A DNA stretch of 64,000 nucleotides from Ruminococcaceae bacterium UBA7127 (GTDB lineage: Bacteria > Bacillota > Clostridia > Oscillospirales > Acutalibacteraceae): NCBI GenBank assembly GCA_002493005.1, contig DKXL01000029.1:1-64000 (forward strand), given 5' to 3'. A program made the position numbers and the translations under genes. Positions within the stretch are counted from its first letter, which is position 1. The number at the start of each line of letters is the position of its first letter. Shown piece after piece: positions 51,007 to 60,034 of this stretch. The notes below the pieces were generated by a model. That model had not been told where the DNA came from, made no database searches, and worked only from the letters and a program-made list of their open reading frames with translations.

Positions 51007-52404
51007 ATGGCAATTATTATGAAAGTAAAACATTCTATTATTCCGTTTATACCGATTGCGCTTGCAATGGCAGTGCTGAAAATTATGAGTATTTTTGCTG
51101 TTGACAGCAACGGACTATTGTTTGGTATGAACAAGATAGGTATTTCATATCTTACCGTGCTTTTGGCATTAGGATTGTTTGTTGTTTGTGTGCTTCTCAA
51201 TTTGTTTGACCGCAAGACTGCTCCTGTTTATAAAGTGAAAAAGAATTATATTTCGGGTGTTTTTGCAATTCTTTTTGGACTTTCGGTTGTATGTTCGTCT
51301 TTTATTATCTTAATGAACACCTCAAGGGATAATTCGGATTATTACTTTATGAGTATAATTCTTGCAGCGTTTTCAATACCTGCGTGTATTGCTTTTGTAA
51401 TTATGAGCAAGGCTCATTTTACCGGCAGAACTACAGTTTCGGGTGTTTCTCTGTTGTATATTTTCCCCGCGCTTTGGGGCTGTTGTGCACTTGTGTATGA
51501 GTTTTTGACCGTAACTAAGGTATCTGTTTCGGCAACAGATTTGACTTCACTGTTTTGCTGCATTTTTATTACTCTCTACCTGTTTTCATATGCTATGATT
51601 TTATCCAGAGTAAAGGGCAGAAATCCTGTCAAAGCCTGTTTTATCTATGGTCTTCCGGCAGTTGCGCTGTCACTTTCATATGGCGTTTATGAGGTTGTAA
51701 CAGCTGTGTATGAAAATACAGGTGTTCAGACTATAGTTCTTGGCGCACAGTTTGTAATTTTTGCTGTTTATGCTATTTCATTTATTATTGAGATGTTCAC
51801 AGGCACACTCACCAAGGATGAGGTTGAAATCATTGACAGTCTTCCGGAGGAAGAAGATACCTACGAGAACAGCTACATCAAGTCAGGAGCTTATGACGAG
51901 TTGCTCAAAAGCGACAAAAGTAACGATGACAGTGATAAATTAGATTCGTCATATGGATATTTGGGCGATTTTGTAACCGGTTACCAAGAAGATAATGATG
52001 TTCAGTTTTCGGGTCAAAAGCCTGATGTACTTGACAGTGTGATTATGGACTCAGGTTCACAAAAGACTCCTGATTTGGTTGAGGATATTCTTGCTCAGGC
52101 AGCTGAAAGAAGGTCAGTCGAGCAAAAAAATAACGAGGCTAAAGAGGAAACTGATAATTCTGTGACTGCAAATTCCGAAATTTTGCAGGAAGAACCAAAA
52201 TCCGATGCTGCAGCAGTGCCGAAGCCTGTCGATGAACCTAAAGAGGAAAAGGCTGAAATAATTGAACCGATGCCTACAGCAGAGCAGAAGTTAGCTGAAA
52301 CTGCAAAAACTGCTGATAATGATTTAAGCAGTGACGATATAATCAGCCGCGACAGATTAAGTCAGATTGACAAACTTTTGGCTGAACTTGAAAATAAAAA
52401 ATGA
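51007..52404 (+). CDS. Polytopic membrane protein with acidic cytoplasmic tail
   Basis: About 465 residues. The first 265 hold roughly seven or eight hydrophobic helices; the rest (about 270-465) is hydrophilic and rich in Glu, Asp, Lys and Ser, ending DDIISRDRLSQIDKLLAELENKK (given as the last residues). I recognise no family. The tail could be an unstructured protein-binding region. ATG 51007 and in-frame ATG 51019 are both possible. A thrS promoter starts 3 bases after its stop. Confidence 0.75.
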   Translation: MAIIMKVKHSIIPFIPIALAMAVLKIMSIFAVDSNGLLFGMNKIGISYLTVLLALGLFVVCVLLNLFDRKTAPVYKVKKNYISGVFAILFGLSVVCSSFIILMNTSRDNSDYYFMSIILAAFSIPACIAFVIMSKAHFTGRTTVSGVSLLYIFPALWGCCALVYEFLTVTKVSVSATDLTSLFCCIFITLYLFSYAMILSRVKGRNPVKACFIYGLPAVALSLSYGVYEVVTAVYENTGVQTIVLGAQFVIFAVYAISFIIEMFTGTLTKDEVEIIDSLPEEEDTYENSYIKSGAYDELLKSDKSNDDSDKLDSSYGYLGDFVTGYQEDNDVQFSGQKPDVLDSVIMDSGSQKTPDLVEDILAQAAERRSVEQKNNEAKEETDNSVTANSEILQEEPKSDAAAVPKPVDEPKEEKAEIIEPMPTAEQKLAETAKTADNDLSSDDIISRDRLSQIDKLLAELENKK

Positions 52405-52406
52405 TA

Positions 52407-52435
52407 TTGACATTCTTAAATCAGAGTGTTATTAT
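52407..52435 (+). promoter_or_regulatory. Sigma-A promoter of thrS
   Basis: TTGACA (52407-52412), 17 bases, TATTAT (52430-52435), just upstream of the T-box. Confidence 0.75.
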
Positions 52436-52441
52436 TAATAA

Positions 52442-52685
52442 AAATAATAGTGATTGCAGATAAGGACACGGTTTGCAAAAGACCTTTTTCAGAGAGCGGA
52501 GTAATTTGCTGTGATATTCCGCATAAGGATTTGCAGACTACCACCTTTGAAACTGTACAGGAAATGGTACGGCGTAAGACCGCGTTAAGGTCATTTGAGG
52601 ACATTGCCTTGCGCGTTGTCAAATTTGGGTGGAACCACGATTTATTCGTCCCAATATTCCATTAAGGAATATTGGGGCTTTTTAT
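52442..52685 (+). promoter_or_regulatory. T-box riboswitch of thrS
   Basis: A leader of about 240 bases. The T-box sequence GGGTGGAACCACG lies at 52627-52639; a terminator stem (CCCAATATTCC with GGAATATTGGG at 52650-52676) and a T run follow; an AGAGAGCGGAG element stands near the start of stem I. Uncharged tRNA-Thr would bind the specifier loop and stabilise the antiterminator. ACC in CTACCACC (about 52538) is a candidate threonine specifier codon. Confidence 0.88.
52650..52685 (+). terminator. T-box-controlled terminator
   Basis: CCCAATATTCC and GGAATATTGGG with loop ATTAA, followed by GCTTTTTATTTT. It is the off-state structure of the thrS leader. Confidence 0.85.
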
Positions 52686-52717
52686 TTTAATAATAATTTT
52701 TGCAAAGGAGCTTTAAA

Positions 52718-54658
52718 ATGATTAATGTTGAACTTAAAGGCGGAGTAGTCAAGGAATTTGACTGCGGTACAACACCTGCTGAAATTGCAAAATCAATAGG
52801 AATGGGACTTTACAAGTCTGTATGCTGTGCAAGGGTTGATGATGAGATTGTTGACCTAAGAACGCCGCTTGAGAATGATTGCAGACTTGACCTGCTGACA
52901 TTTGATGACCCGGAGGGTAAAAAAACTTTTTGGCATACCGCCTCTCATGTTCTTGCACAGGCAGTAAAACGACTTTATCCAAATGCTAAGTGTGCAATCG
53001 GTCCTGCTGTTGACAGCGGATTTTATTATGATTTTGACGTTGAAAAGCCTTTTTCAGCTGACGACCTTGAAAAAATAAAGGCGGAGATGAAAAAAATCGT
53101 TAAATCAGGTGCAGAGCTTGAACGCTTTGAACTTTCTCCCGATGCGGCAATTGAAAAGCTCAGTGAAATGAACGAACCGTATAAGATTGAACTTGTTAAG
53201 GAGCACGCCGATAACGGTGAAAATATCAGCTTTTACAAGCAGGATGATTTTACAGATCTTTGTGCAGGACCTCATCTTATGAATGTTTCTGTGCTCAAGG
53301 CAATTGAGCTTACAAACTGTACAGGTGCATATTGGAGAGGAGACGCAAACAACGCACAGCTTTGCCGTGTATACGGAGTTGCATTTCCAAAGGCTTCAAT
53401 GCTTGAAGAGCATCTCAAAATGCTGGCTGAAGCAAAGCTTCGTGATCATAATAAACTTGGCAGAGAGCTTGAGCTGTTTACAACAAGTGAGGTAATCGGT
53501 CAGGGCTTGCCTATTCTTCTTCCAAAGGGTGCAAGAATTATTCAGCTTTTGCAGCGCTTTGTAGAGGATGAGGAGCAACGCCGTGGTTGGCTGCTTACCA
53601 AAACTCCGTTTATGGCTAAGAGTGATTTGTACAAAATCAGCGGACACTGGGATCATTATCAGGACGGTATGTTTATTCTCGGAGATCCTGAAAAGGATGA
53701 TGAGGTATTTGCTCTTCGTCCGATGACATGTCCGTTCCAGTATCAGGCATATCTAAACCGTCAGCGCTCATATCGTGACCTGCCGTTAAGATACAATGAA
53801 ACATCAACTCTTTTCCGCAACGAGGCAAGCGGCGAAATGCACGGACTGATTCGTGTTCGTCAGTTTACAATATCAGAAGGTCACCTTATGTGTCTGCCTG
53901 AACAGCTTGAGCAGGAGTTCAAGGGCTGTCTTGAGCTTGCCATTTATATGCTGAAAACACTAGGGCTATATGAAGATGTTTCATATCGCTTTTCACAGTG
54001 GGATCCAAAGGATAAAGAAAAATATATCGGCACTGCCGAACAATGGGATGAAGCACAGGGAATAATGCGAAAAATTCTTGATGACCTTGAAGTGCCTTAT
54101 GCAATAGGTATAGGTGAGGCTGCCTTTTATGGTCCTAAGCTCGATATTCAGATAAAGAATGTTTACGGCAAAGAGGACACTCTCATTACAATCCAGATTG
54201 ACCAAATGCTTGCAGAAAAGTTTAATATGGAATATGTAGACAGAGATGGCACAAAGAAGAATCCTTACATTATTCATAGAACTTCAATAGGCTGCTATGA
54301 AAGAACACTTGCTCTTCTCATTGAGAAGTACGCTGGCGCATTCCCAATGTGGCTTGCTCCTGTTCAGGTTAAGCTTTTGCCTGTTGCAGACAGACACCTT
54401 GATTATGTTTACGAGATTAAAAAGGTGCTCGAGGCGAACGGTATGCGTGTAGAGGTTGATTCAAGAAGTGAAAAGATTGGCTACAAAATCCGTGAGGCTC
54501 AACTTGAAAAGGTACCGTATATGTTTATTATAGGTGACAAGGATGTTGAGGCAAATACTGTTTCTGTTCGTCACAGAAAGAATGGTGACCTTGGCGCAAT
54601 GCAGCTTGATGAATTTGTCCAAAAGGCTCTTGAAGAAATAAATAATAAGACAATTTAA
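52718..54658 (+). CDS. thrS: Threonyl-tRNA synthetase
   Basis: A 646-residue class II synthetase. An N-terminal TGS domain (about residues 1-62), an editing domain with HTASH (about 73-77) and CAGPH, the catalytic core with motif 2 (RNEASGEMHGLIRVRQF) and motif 3, and the anticodon-binding domain (APVQVKLLPV onward) are in order. ATG 52718 follows AAAGGAG by 7 bases. Expression is governed by the upstream T-box. Confidence 0.97.
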   Translation: MINVELKGGVVKEFDCGTTPAEIAKSIGMGLYKSVCCARVDDEIVDLRTPLENDCRLDLLTFDDPEGKKTFWHTASHVLAQAVKRLYPNAKCAIGPAVDSGFYYDFDVEKPFSADDLEKIKAEMKKIVKSGAELERFELSPDAAIEKLSEMNEPYKIELVKEHADNGENISFYKQDDFTDLCAGPHLMNVSVLKAIELTNCTGAYWRGDANNAQLCRVYGVAFPKASMLEEHLKMLAEAKLRDHNKLGRELELFTTSEVIGQGLPILLPKGARIIQLLQRFVEDEEQRRGWLLTKTPFMAKSDLYKISGHWDHYQDGMFILGDPEKDDEVFALRPMTCPFQYQAYLNRQRSYRDLPLRYNETSTLFRNEASGEMHGLIRVRQFTISEGHLMCLPEQLEQEFKGCLELAIYMLKTLGLYEDVSYRFSQWDPKDKEKYIGTAEQWDEAQGIMRKILDDLEVPYAIGIGEAAFYGPKLDIQIKNVYGKEDTLITIQIDQMLAEKFNMEYVDRDGTKKNPYIIHRTSIGCYERTLALLIEKYAGAFPMWLAPVQVKLLPVADRHLDYVYEIKKVLEANGMRVEVDSRSEKIGYKIREAQLEKVPYMFIIGDKDVEANTVSVRHRKNGDLGAMQLDEFVQKALEEINNKTI

Positions 54659-54714
54659 GTCTACTAAAAAATTTGTTATTTTTTAATTTGTGATTATTAT
54701 AAAGCAGGTGAGCT

Positions 54715-55455
54715 ATGCCTTACGGCTACATTCCGTATGAAAAAACGCACTACAAAGTGAACCGACACAGCTTTAAAAAGCGGCGCATAATAATATCGGC
54801 AATAATTATTTTGGCGGTGGCAATAATTGCGGCGGGCATATTCTTCGCAATACGTGTGCATAATGATGACATATTGTCGTCGACTGATGATGGGACGGCG
54901 GATTCGTCACAGCTTCTTAGCGTTGTAGGCGCGCAGTCACCGCTTGAAAAAAGCTATGTTCCAATGCTTTGTGATTGTGAGGGATTCAGGGTGAATGTGC
55001 TTGTTGAGGATTCACTCTCGCAAATGATTTTGGACGCAGCGGCAAAGGGAATAAAGCTAAAAATTAAATCGGCTTATGTTTCTTATGAAGAACAAAACAT
55101 TCTTTATGAAGAAACACTATCACAATACCTGAATGATGCAAAGCTGTCAAAGGTGAGGGCAGAAGCAGAAGCCCAAAAGCAAACACCTATTGCAGGATGC
55201 AGTGAGGCGCAGACAGGACTGCTGATAGATTTTGATTTGAGTGAAACGAGTGCAAAGGCATTTGTTCAGCGTGAATGTGTAAATTACGGCTTTGTACTGC
55301 GCTATCCGAACGGCAAAGAGGGCATAACTCATAAGACTTCAAGCGACACCTTGTACAGATATGTCGGTGTTGACAATGCCAAGAAGATGCGAGCATATGA
55401 TATGTGTCTTGAAGAATATAACGATTATCTTTTAAAGCAAGGCTCTCAAAATTAA
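54715..55455 (+). CDS. VanY-like (peptidase M15B) protein lacking zinc ligands
   Basis: A 246-residue membrane-anchored protein: a basic N-terminus, one helix (about residues 24-47) and a D,D-carboxypeptidase-like domain outside. The M15B pattern G-x-SEHQTGLAxD reads GCSEAQTGLLIDFDL with A165 in place of the zinc His (D172 remains). The E-P-W-H-F-R-Y-V-G motif reads SDTLYRYVG, so the catalytic Glu and second ligand His are Ser and Leu. It is therefore probably a non-enzymatic peptidoglycan binder. GCAGGTGAG precedes the ATG. Confidence 0.75.
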   Translation: MPYGYIPYEKTHYKVNRHSFKKRRIIISAIIILAVAIIAAGIFFAIRVHNDDILSSTDDGTADSSQLLSVVGAQSPLEKSYVPMLCDCEGFRVNVLVEDSLSQMILDAAAKGIKLKIKSAYVSYEEQNILYEETLSQYLNDAKLSKVRAEAEAQKQTPIAGCSEAQTGLLIDFDLSETSAKAFVQRECVNYGFVLRYPNGKEGITHKTSSDTLYRYVGVDNAKKMRAYDMCLEEYNDYLLKQGSQN

Positions 55456-55541
55456 AAAAATATGCAAAAAACACTTGCTTTTTGCGGTAGTATGTTGTAT
55501 AATAACTCTGTTAATTGTGTAACGTCAGGTAGGTGAAAATA

Positions 55542-55745
55542 ATGAAAGAGAATATCCATCCTAAGTATGAGAAAACAACAATTACTTGTGCTTGCGGTAA
55601 TGTTATTGAAACAGCTTCAACAAAGAGCGATATTCGTGTTGAAATTTGTTCAAAATGCCACCCGTTCTATACAGGAAAGCAGAAATTAGTTGATACAGGC
55701 GGACGTGTTGACAGATTTAAAAAGCGTTTCGGCATGGAAAAATAA
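55542..55745 (+). CDS. rpmE: 50S ribosomal protein L31
   Basis: A 67-residue ribosomal protein of the zinc-containing (C+) type: CACG near residue 17 and CSKCHPFYTGKQKLVDTGGRVDRF. ATG 55542 is preceded by AGGTAGGTGA. It is the standard length. Confidence 0.96.
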   Translation: MKENIHPKYEKTTITCACGNVIETASTKSDIRVEICSKCHPFYTGKQKLVDTGGRVDRFKKRFGMEK

Positions 55746-55764
55746 TTTTATTTGTAATTGTTCA

Positions 55765-55783
55765 GGCGGCACGCAGTGCCGCC
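55765..55783 (+). terminator. Hairpin after rpmE
   Basis: GGCGGCAC and GTGCCGCC over a GCA loop, followed by TAATTTA; the tail is weak. The GGCGGC arm recalls the dispersed palindromic repeat but lacks its flank. Confidence 0.55.
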
Positions 55784-55810
55784 TAATTTACTATCCGAGG
55801 TAATTATATT

Positions 55811-56443
55811 ATGTCTAAAGACTACAAAACCGTAAGTCGCAGTGCAAAAGATGAATTTGTTGAAAAACGCTCACGCTTTATCGGGTATTGCAAACCGGTT
55901 TCATCGGAGCAGGAGGCTATAGATTTTATAAACGAAAAGCGAAGCGAGCACTGGAATGCAACGCACAATGTATATGCATATTCTTTGCGTGATGGCAATA
56001 TAAAGCGTTACAGCGACGACGGTGAGCCGTCAGGCACAGCCGGAATGCCGACTCTTGACGTTATCACAAAGAATGAAATCTATGATGTCTGCGTTGTTGT
56101 CACACGTTACTTTGGTGGGGTGCTTCTTGGAACCGGAGGACTTGTCAGAGCTTATTCTCAGGGAGCAAAGCTGGCTTTAGAGGCAGGCGGTATTGTACTT
56201 ATGCAAAGCTGTGATATTTGCAGTCTGAAATGCAGTTATAATCAGTATGGAAAAATATCTTCACAGATAATTGATATGGGTGCTGTTGTTGACGATACAA
56301 TTTTTGAAACCGACGTTATAATAAAATTTCATATCAAATCTCAAAGTCTGCCGAGTCTTAATAAAATGCTTGCCGATTTAACCTGCGGTGAGGTGCAGGT
56401 CGCTTTAGACGGGAACGATTTTTTTCCTATGGTTGCCGATTAG
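55811..56443 (+). CDS. YigZ/IMPACT family protein
   Basis: A 210-residue protein. The UPF0029 N-terminal domain has KRSRFIGYCKPV, HNVYAYSL, and the signature SDDGEPSGTAGMPTLDVI (about residues 77-94), then VVTRYFGGVLLGTGGLVRAYS. A ferredoxin-like C-terminal domain ends it. The bacterial role is not firmly known; a link to translation is suggested by the eukaryotic IMPACT relatives. Confidence 0.92.
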   Translation: MSKDYKTVSRSAKDEFVEKRSRFIGYCKPVSSEQEAIDFINEKRSEHWNATHNVYAYSLRDGNIKRYSDDGEPSGTAGMPTLDVITKNEIYDVCVVVTRYFGGVLLGTGGLVRAYSQGAKLALEAGGIVLMQSCDICSLKCSYNQYGKISSQIIDMGAVVDDTIFETDVIIKFHIKSQSLPSLNKMLADLTCGEVQVALDGNDFFPMVAD

Positions 56444-56574
56444 TTCTAAAAATTTATAAATATGAGTTAATTACTAACAATAAAAAGAAAAATATTAAAA
56501 ATTTTGCAATGTTTAAAGGAATATTAAAAAAAAAAGCGTAAAAAACTAATAGGAAACATGAAAGGAGGAGTTTT

Positions 56575-58341
56575 ATGGCTTTCCCCGAAAGTTTTTTGCA
56601 GGATTTGAAGATGCGCAACGATATTACAGATGTTGTTTCGTCATATGTCAGCCTTAAAAGACGCGGCAGGAATATGGTCGGACTCTGTCCGTTTCATGGC
56701 GAAAAAACTCCGTCTTTTAATGTGTACACCGAAAACGGTTCATTTTATTGCTTTGGATGCGGCGCAGGCGGCGATGTCATTACATTTATAATGAAAATCG
56801 AAAACCTCGATTACCTTGAGGCGGTCAAATTATTGGCTCAGCGTGCAGGACTTGAAATACCGCAGGATTCATATGACGACAGTATGAGCAGATTGCGCAC
56901 ACGTGTTCTTGAGGCTAATCGTGAGGCGGCAAGATTCTATTATGATTCGCTTTATTCGCCGCAGGGCAGAAGCGGTCTTGATTACTTTCATTCCCGAATG
57001 TTATCCGACAAAACAATCCGCAGGTTCGGACTTGGCTTTGCCGATGATAATTGGTCGTCGCTGTGTAATCATCTGCGGCAAAAAGGATTTAAGGATCATG
57101 AGCTTGTAGCGGCAAACCTTGCTTCTCAGCGCAGAAACGGCAATGGGATTTATGATCGTTTTACTAATCGTGTTATGTTCCCGATTATTGATTTGCGAGG
57201 CAACGTCATCGCGTTCGGTGGCCGAATTATGACCGACCAAAAGCCAAAATATTTGAACACATCTGATACTCCCGTGTTCAAAAAAAGCGCAAATCTGTTT
57301 TCGCTTAACAATGCCAAAAATTCCGGTTCACGTACGCTTTTGCTGTGTGAGGGATATATGGATGTTATCGCTGTCAATCAGGCGGGATTTCACAATGCTG
57401 TTGCAACTCTCGGTACTGCTCTCACAAGTGAACAGGCTGTGCTGATGAAGCGTTATGCAGATGAGATTATAATCTGTTATGATGCCGATGAGGCAGGACA
57501 AAAGGCTACTGCAAGAGCAATTCCGATTTTGCGAAACTCAGGACTTAATGTAAAGGTTCTAACAATTCCGAGCGGCAAGGACCCTGATGAATTTATCAAA
57601 TCAAAGGGCAAGGACGGTCCTGCGGCATTTGGTGCTCTGATTGACAAGTGCGGCAATGATGTTGAATACCGTCTGCAAAAGTTAAAGCAAAATTATAATT
57701 TGGAGTTTACCGAGGGGAAGGTTGCCTTTTTGCAGGATGCGGCAAAGGTTATTGCTACTATCTCAAGCCCTATTGAACGTGATGTTTATTCGTCAAAGGT
57801 TTGCAACGAACTTAAAGTTGATAAAAACGCATTTGTACAGCAGATAAACAGCATATCACGAAAATCAAACCGCGAAAACGCCAAAAAACAGGCAAGGCAA
57901 ATTCAAACTGACTTAAGCGGCAGAAATGATAAAATTAATACAGAACACCGCCAAAAGCCCCGAAGCTCAAGTGCGGAAGAAGCACTTTTAGTGTATCTTA
58001 TAAATAACCCTGATGCGTATTCTGAAATATCGTCACATATTGCGCCGTCCCAATTTCAAAATTCTTTTATACGGCGATATTTTGAATATGTGCTAAATCG
58101 CATACAAAACGGGCTTGACCCTTTGACCAATATTGCTGCCGATTTCAGTGCAGACGAGGTGTCAAAGCTGTATCAGCTTATGTCGCAGGCGATTCCGGCG
58201 GCGTCTACTCCTGATGCAATGAGGGAATACATAAAGGTTATTAACGAGGAAAGCTCAAAGCTGAAAAAAGAGGATCTTGATAATATATCCGACAATCAGC
58301 TTATGGATTACCTCGAAAGAATAAGGAAAAGCAAACAATAA
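56575..58341 (+). CDS. dnaG: DNA primase
   Basis: A 588-residue replication primase. The CHC2 zinc finger is CPFHGEKTPSFNV...FYCFGCGAGG (about residues 39-65). The Toprim core has LLLCEGYMDVIA and IICYDADEAGQKA (about 260-315). A C-terminal helicase-binding domain covers about 445-588. GGAGG precedes the ATG. dnaG-rpoD is the conserved macromolecular synthesis operon. Confidence 0.96.
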   Translation: MAFPESFLQDLKMRNDITDVVSSYVSLKRRGRNMVGLCPFHGEKTPSFNVYTENGSFYCFGCGAGGDVITFIMKIENLDYLEAVKLLAQRAGLEIPQDSYDDSMSRLRTRVLEANREAARFYYDSLYSPQGRSGLDYFHSRMLSDKTIRRFGLGFADDNWSSLCNHLRQKGFKDHELVAANLASQRRNGNGIYDRFTNRVMFPIIDLRGNVIAFGGRIMTDQKPKYLNTSDTPVFKKSANLFSLNNAKNSGSRTLLLCEGYMDVIAVNQAGFHNAVATLGTALTSEQAVLMKRYADEIIICYDADEAGQKATARAIPILRNSGLNVKVLTIPSGKDPDEFIKSKGKDGPAAFGALIDKCGNDVEYRLQKLKQNYNLEFTEGKVAFLQDAAKVIATISSPIERDVYSSKVCNELKVDKNAFVQQINSISRKSNRENAKKQARQIQTDLSGRNDKINTEHRQKPRSSSAEEALLVYLINNPDAYSEISSHIAPSQFQNSFIRRYFEYVLNRIQNGLDPLTNIAADFSADEVSKLYQLMSQAIPAASTPDAMREYIKVINEESSKLKKEDLDNISDNQLMDYLERIRKSKQ

Positions 58342-58362
58342 TATAAAGAGCAGGAAAGGAAA

Positions 58363-59469
58363 ATGAGTATGGCAGTTCTACAGGATAAAAAAACTCTTAC
58401 CAAAGAGCTTATCGAGCTTGGCAAACAGAAAGGACAACTGACAAATCAGGACATTCTTGATGCTATCGGCGAAATTGATTTTGAACCGGAGCAACTTGAA
58501 AAGCTGTATGATACTATTGAACAGCAGGGAATAGAAATTGTTGAGGATATCGGCGACATTAAAATCGAAGATATTGAACTTGATTTTAACGATCACAAAG
58601 ACAGCAATTCTACAGCTGTTGCCGCTGATCCAAGCGTTACTGTTGATGACCCGGTAAAGGTATATCTCAAGGAAATCGGCCGTGTTCCTCTTCTTACTTC
58701 TGATGAAGAGATTGAACTTGCGATAAGAATTTCCGATGGTGATGTTGCGGCAAAACAACGTCTTTCCGAAGCAAACCTGCGCCTTGTTGTATCTATCGCA
58801 AAGCGTTATCTTGGCAGAGGAATGCAGTTCTTGGATCTTATTCAGGAGGGCAATCTCGGTCTTATCAAGGCTGTTGAAAAGTTTGACTACACAAAGGGAT
58901 TTAAGTTTTCAACATATGCAACATGGTGGATAAGACAGGCAATTACCCGTGCTATTGCAGACCAGGCAAGAACAATCCGTATTCCTGTTCATATGGTTGA
59001 AACAATAAACAAAGTAAAAAAGGTTCAGAGTCAGCTTCTCCATCAGAATGGTCACGAACCGTCTGCTGATGAAATTGCAGAGGAAATAGATATGCCTGTT
59101 GATAAGGTGCGCGAAATTATGAGAGTGGCTCAGGAGCCTGTATCTCTTGAAACTCCTATCGGTGAGGAAGAGGACAGCCATCTCGGCGATTTTATTCCCG
59201 ATAATGACGCGCCTGCGCCTGCCGATGCCGCTTCACACACAATGTTGCGTGAACAGCTTTCCGATGTTCTTTCAACACTCACTCCTCGTGAGGCAAAGGT
59301 TCTCAAACTGCGTTTTGGACTTGAGGACGGCAGAAGCAGAACACTCGAAGAGGTTGGCAAGGAGTTCAACGTAACACGTGAGCGTATTCGCCAGATTGAG
59401 GCAAAGGCATTGCGCAAGCTTCGCCACCCGTCAAGAAGCAGAAAACTCAAAGATTATCTTGACTATTAA
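58363..59469 (+). CDS. rpoD: Housekeeping RNA polymerase sigma factor
   Basis: A 368-residue sigma-70/sigma-A. Region 1.1 occupies the first 75 or so residues; DPVKVYLKEIGRVPLL is region 1.2; GNLGLIKAVEKFDYTKGFKFSTYATWW (in part) is region 2; region 3; and VTRERIRQIEAKALRKLRHPSRS is region 4.2. It lacks the long non-conserved insert of the E. coli protein, as in other Firmicutes. It begins 21 bases after dnaG. Confidence 0.97.
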   Translation: MSMAVLQDKKTLTKELIELGKQKGQLTNQDILDAIGEIDFEPEQLEKLYDTIEQQGIEIVEDIGDIKIEDIELDFNDHKDSNSTAVAADPSVTVDDPVKVYLKEIGRVPLLTSDEEIELAIRISDGDVAAKQRLSEANLRLVVSIAKRYLGRGMQFLDLIQEGNLGLIKAVEKFDYTKGFKFSTYATWWIRQAITRAIADQARTIRIPVHMVETINKVKKVQSQLLHQNGHEPSADEIAEEIDMPVDKVREIMRVAQEPVSLETPIGEEEDSHLGDFIPDNDAPAPADAASHTMLREQLSDVLSTLTPREAKVLKLRFGLEDGRSRTLEEVGKEFNVTRERIRQIEAKALRKLRHPSRSRKLKDYLDY

Positions 59470-59477
59470 GTTTTGTT

Positions 59478-59852
59478 ATGATTACATTTGATGAATGTGC
59501 AGAAATGCTCGATGAAATTGCCGATTCAATGCCATATGAGCTTTATCGTGATTTAAACGGCGGAATATCGCTTTTGCCGCAGTCAAAAGTTCATCCGCAA
59601 GCGGTAAACAATGATTTGTTTATTTTGGGTGAATACATACGCAATTCGCTTGGCAATGCTATAGTGTTTTACTATGGTTCTATCAGCCGTGTGTACGGCA
59701 GACTCAGCAGGGAAGAGTATTACAATATGCTTGTAGGCATCCTGCACCACGAGGTGCGTCATCACAATGAATATCTCGCAGGATGCGATGACCTCGGAAT
59801 TTATGATAAAGAGAGAATCACAGAATATCTTAAAAGCAAAGGTGTAAACTAA
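59478..59852 (+). CDS. Zincin-like metallopeptidase family protein
   Basis: A 124-residue small protein of the MMP/zincin-1 family. The HExxH motif is HHEVRHHNEYL (about residues 90-100; H-E-V-R-H). The start MITFDECAEMLDEIADSMPYELYRDLNGGI is typical. Starting 8 bases after rpoD it is probably cotranscribed with dnaG-rpoD. Substrate unknown. Confidence 0.85.
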   Translation: MITFDECAEMLDEIADSMPYELYRDLNGGISLLPQSKVHPQAVNNDLFILGEYIRNSLGNAIVFYYGSISRVYGRLSREEYYNMLVGILHHEVRHHNEYLAGCDDLGIYDKERITEYLKSKGVN

Positions 59853-59863
59853 CCTATAATAAA

Positions 59864-59899
59864 AAACAGTCTTGAAATTTATTTCAAGACTGTTTTTTT
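59864..59899 (+). terminator. Terminator of the dnaG-rpoD operon
   Basis: AAACAGTCTTGAAAT (59864-59878) with ATTTCAAGACTGTTT (59881-59895), continuing in a T run to 59899. Confidence 0.9.
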
Positions 59900-60034
59900 A
59901 GTTTCAGGGATAATCCTCGCACTATCGCTTAGCAACGGTAGCCCGGTGTAAGCATTTTTCTATCAGTAATGCAGGAATCCCTTTTGTTTTAGTTTCGTTT
60001 TAATTTCGGGCACTAAAGGTTATTTTAAAAACAA

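Noticed and set aside
59900..60034. A possible small RNA in the gap after the dnaG-rpoD operon (GCACTATCGCTTAGCAACGG area)
   Set aside because: Only short imperfect pairings; no promoter and no recognised RNA family.
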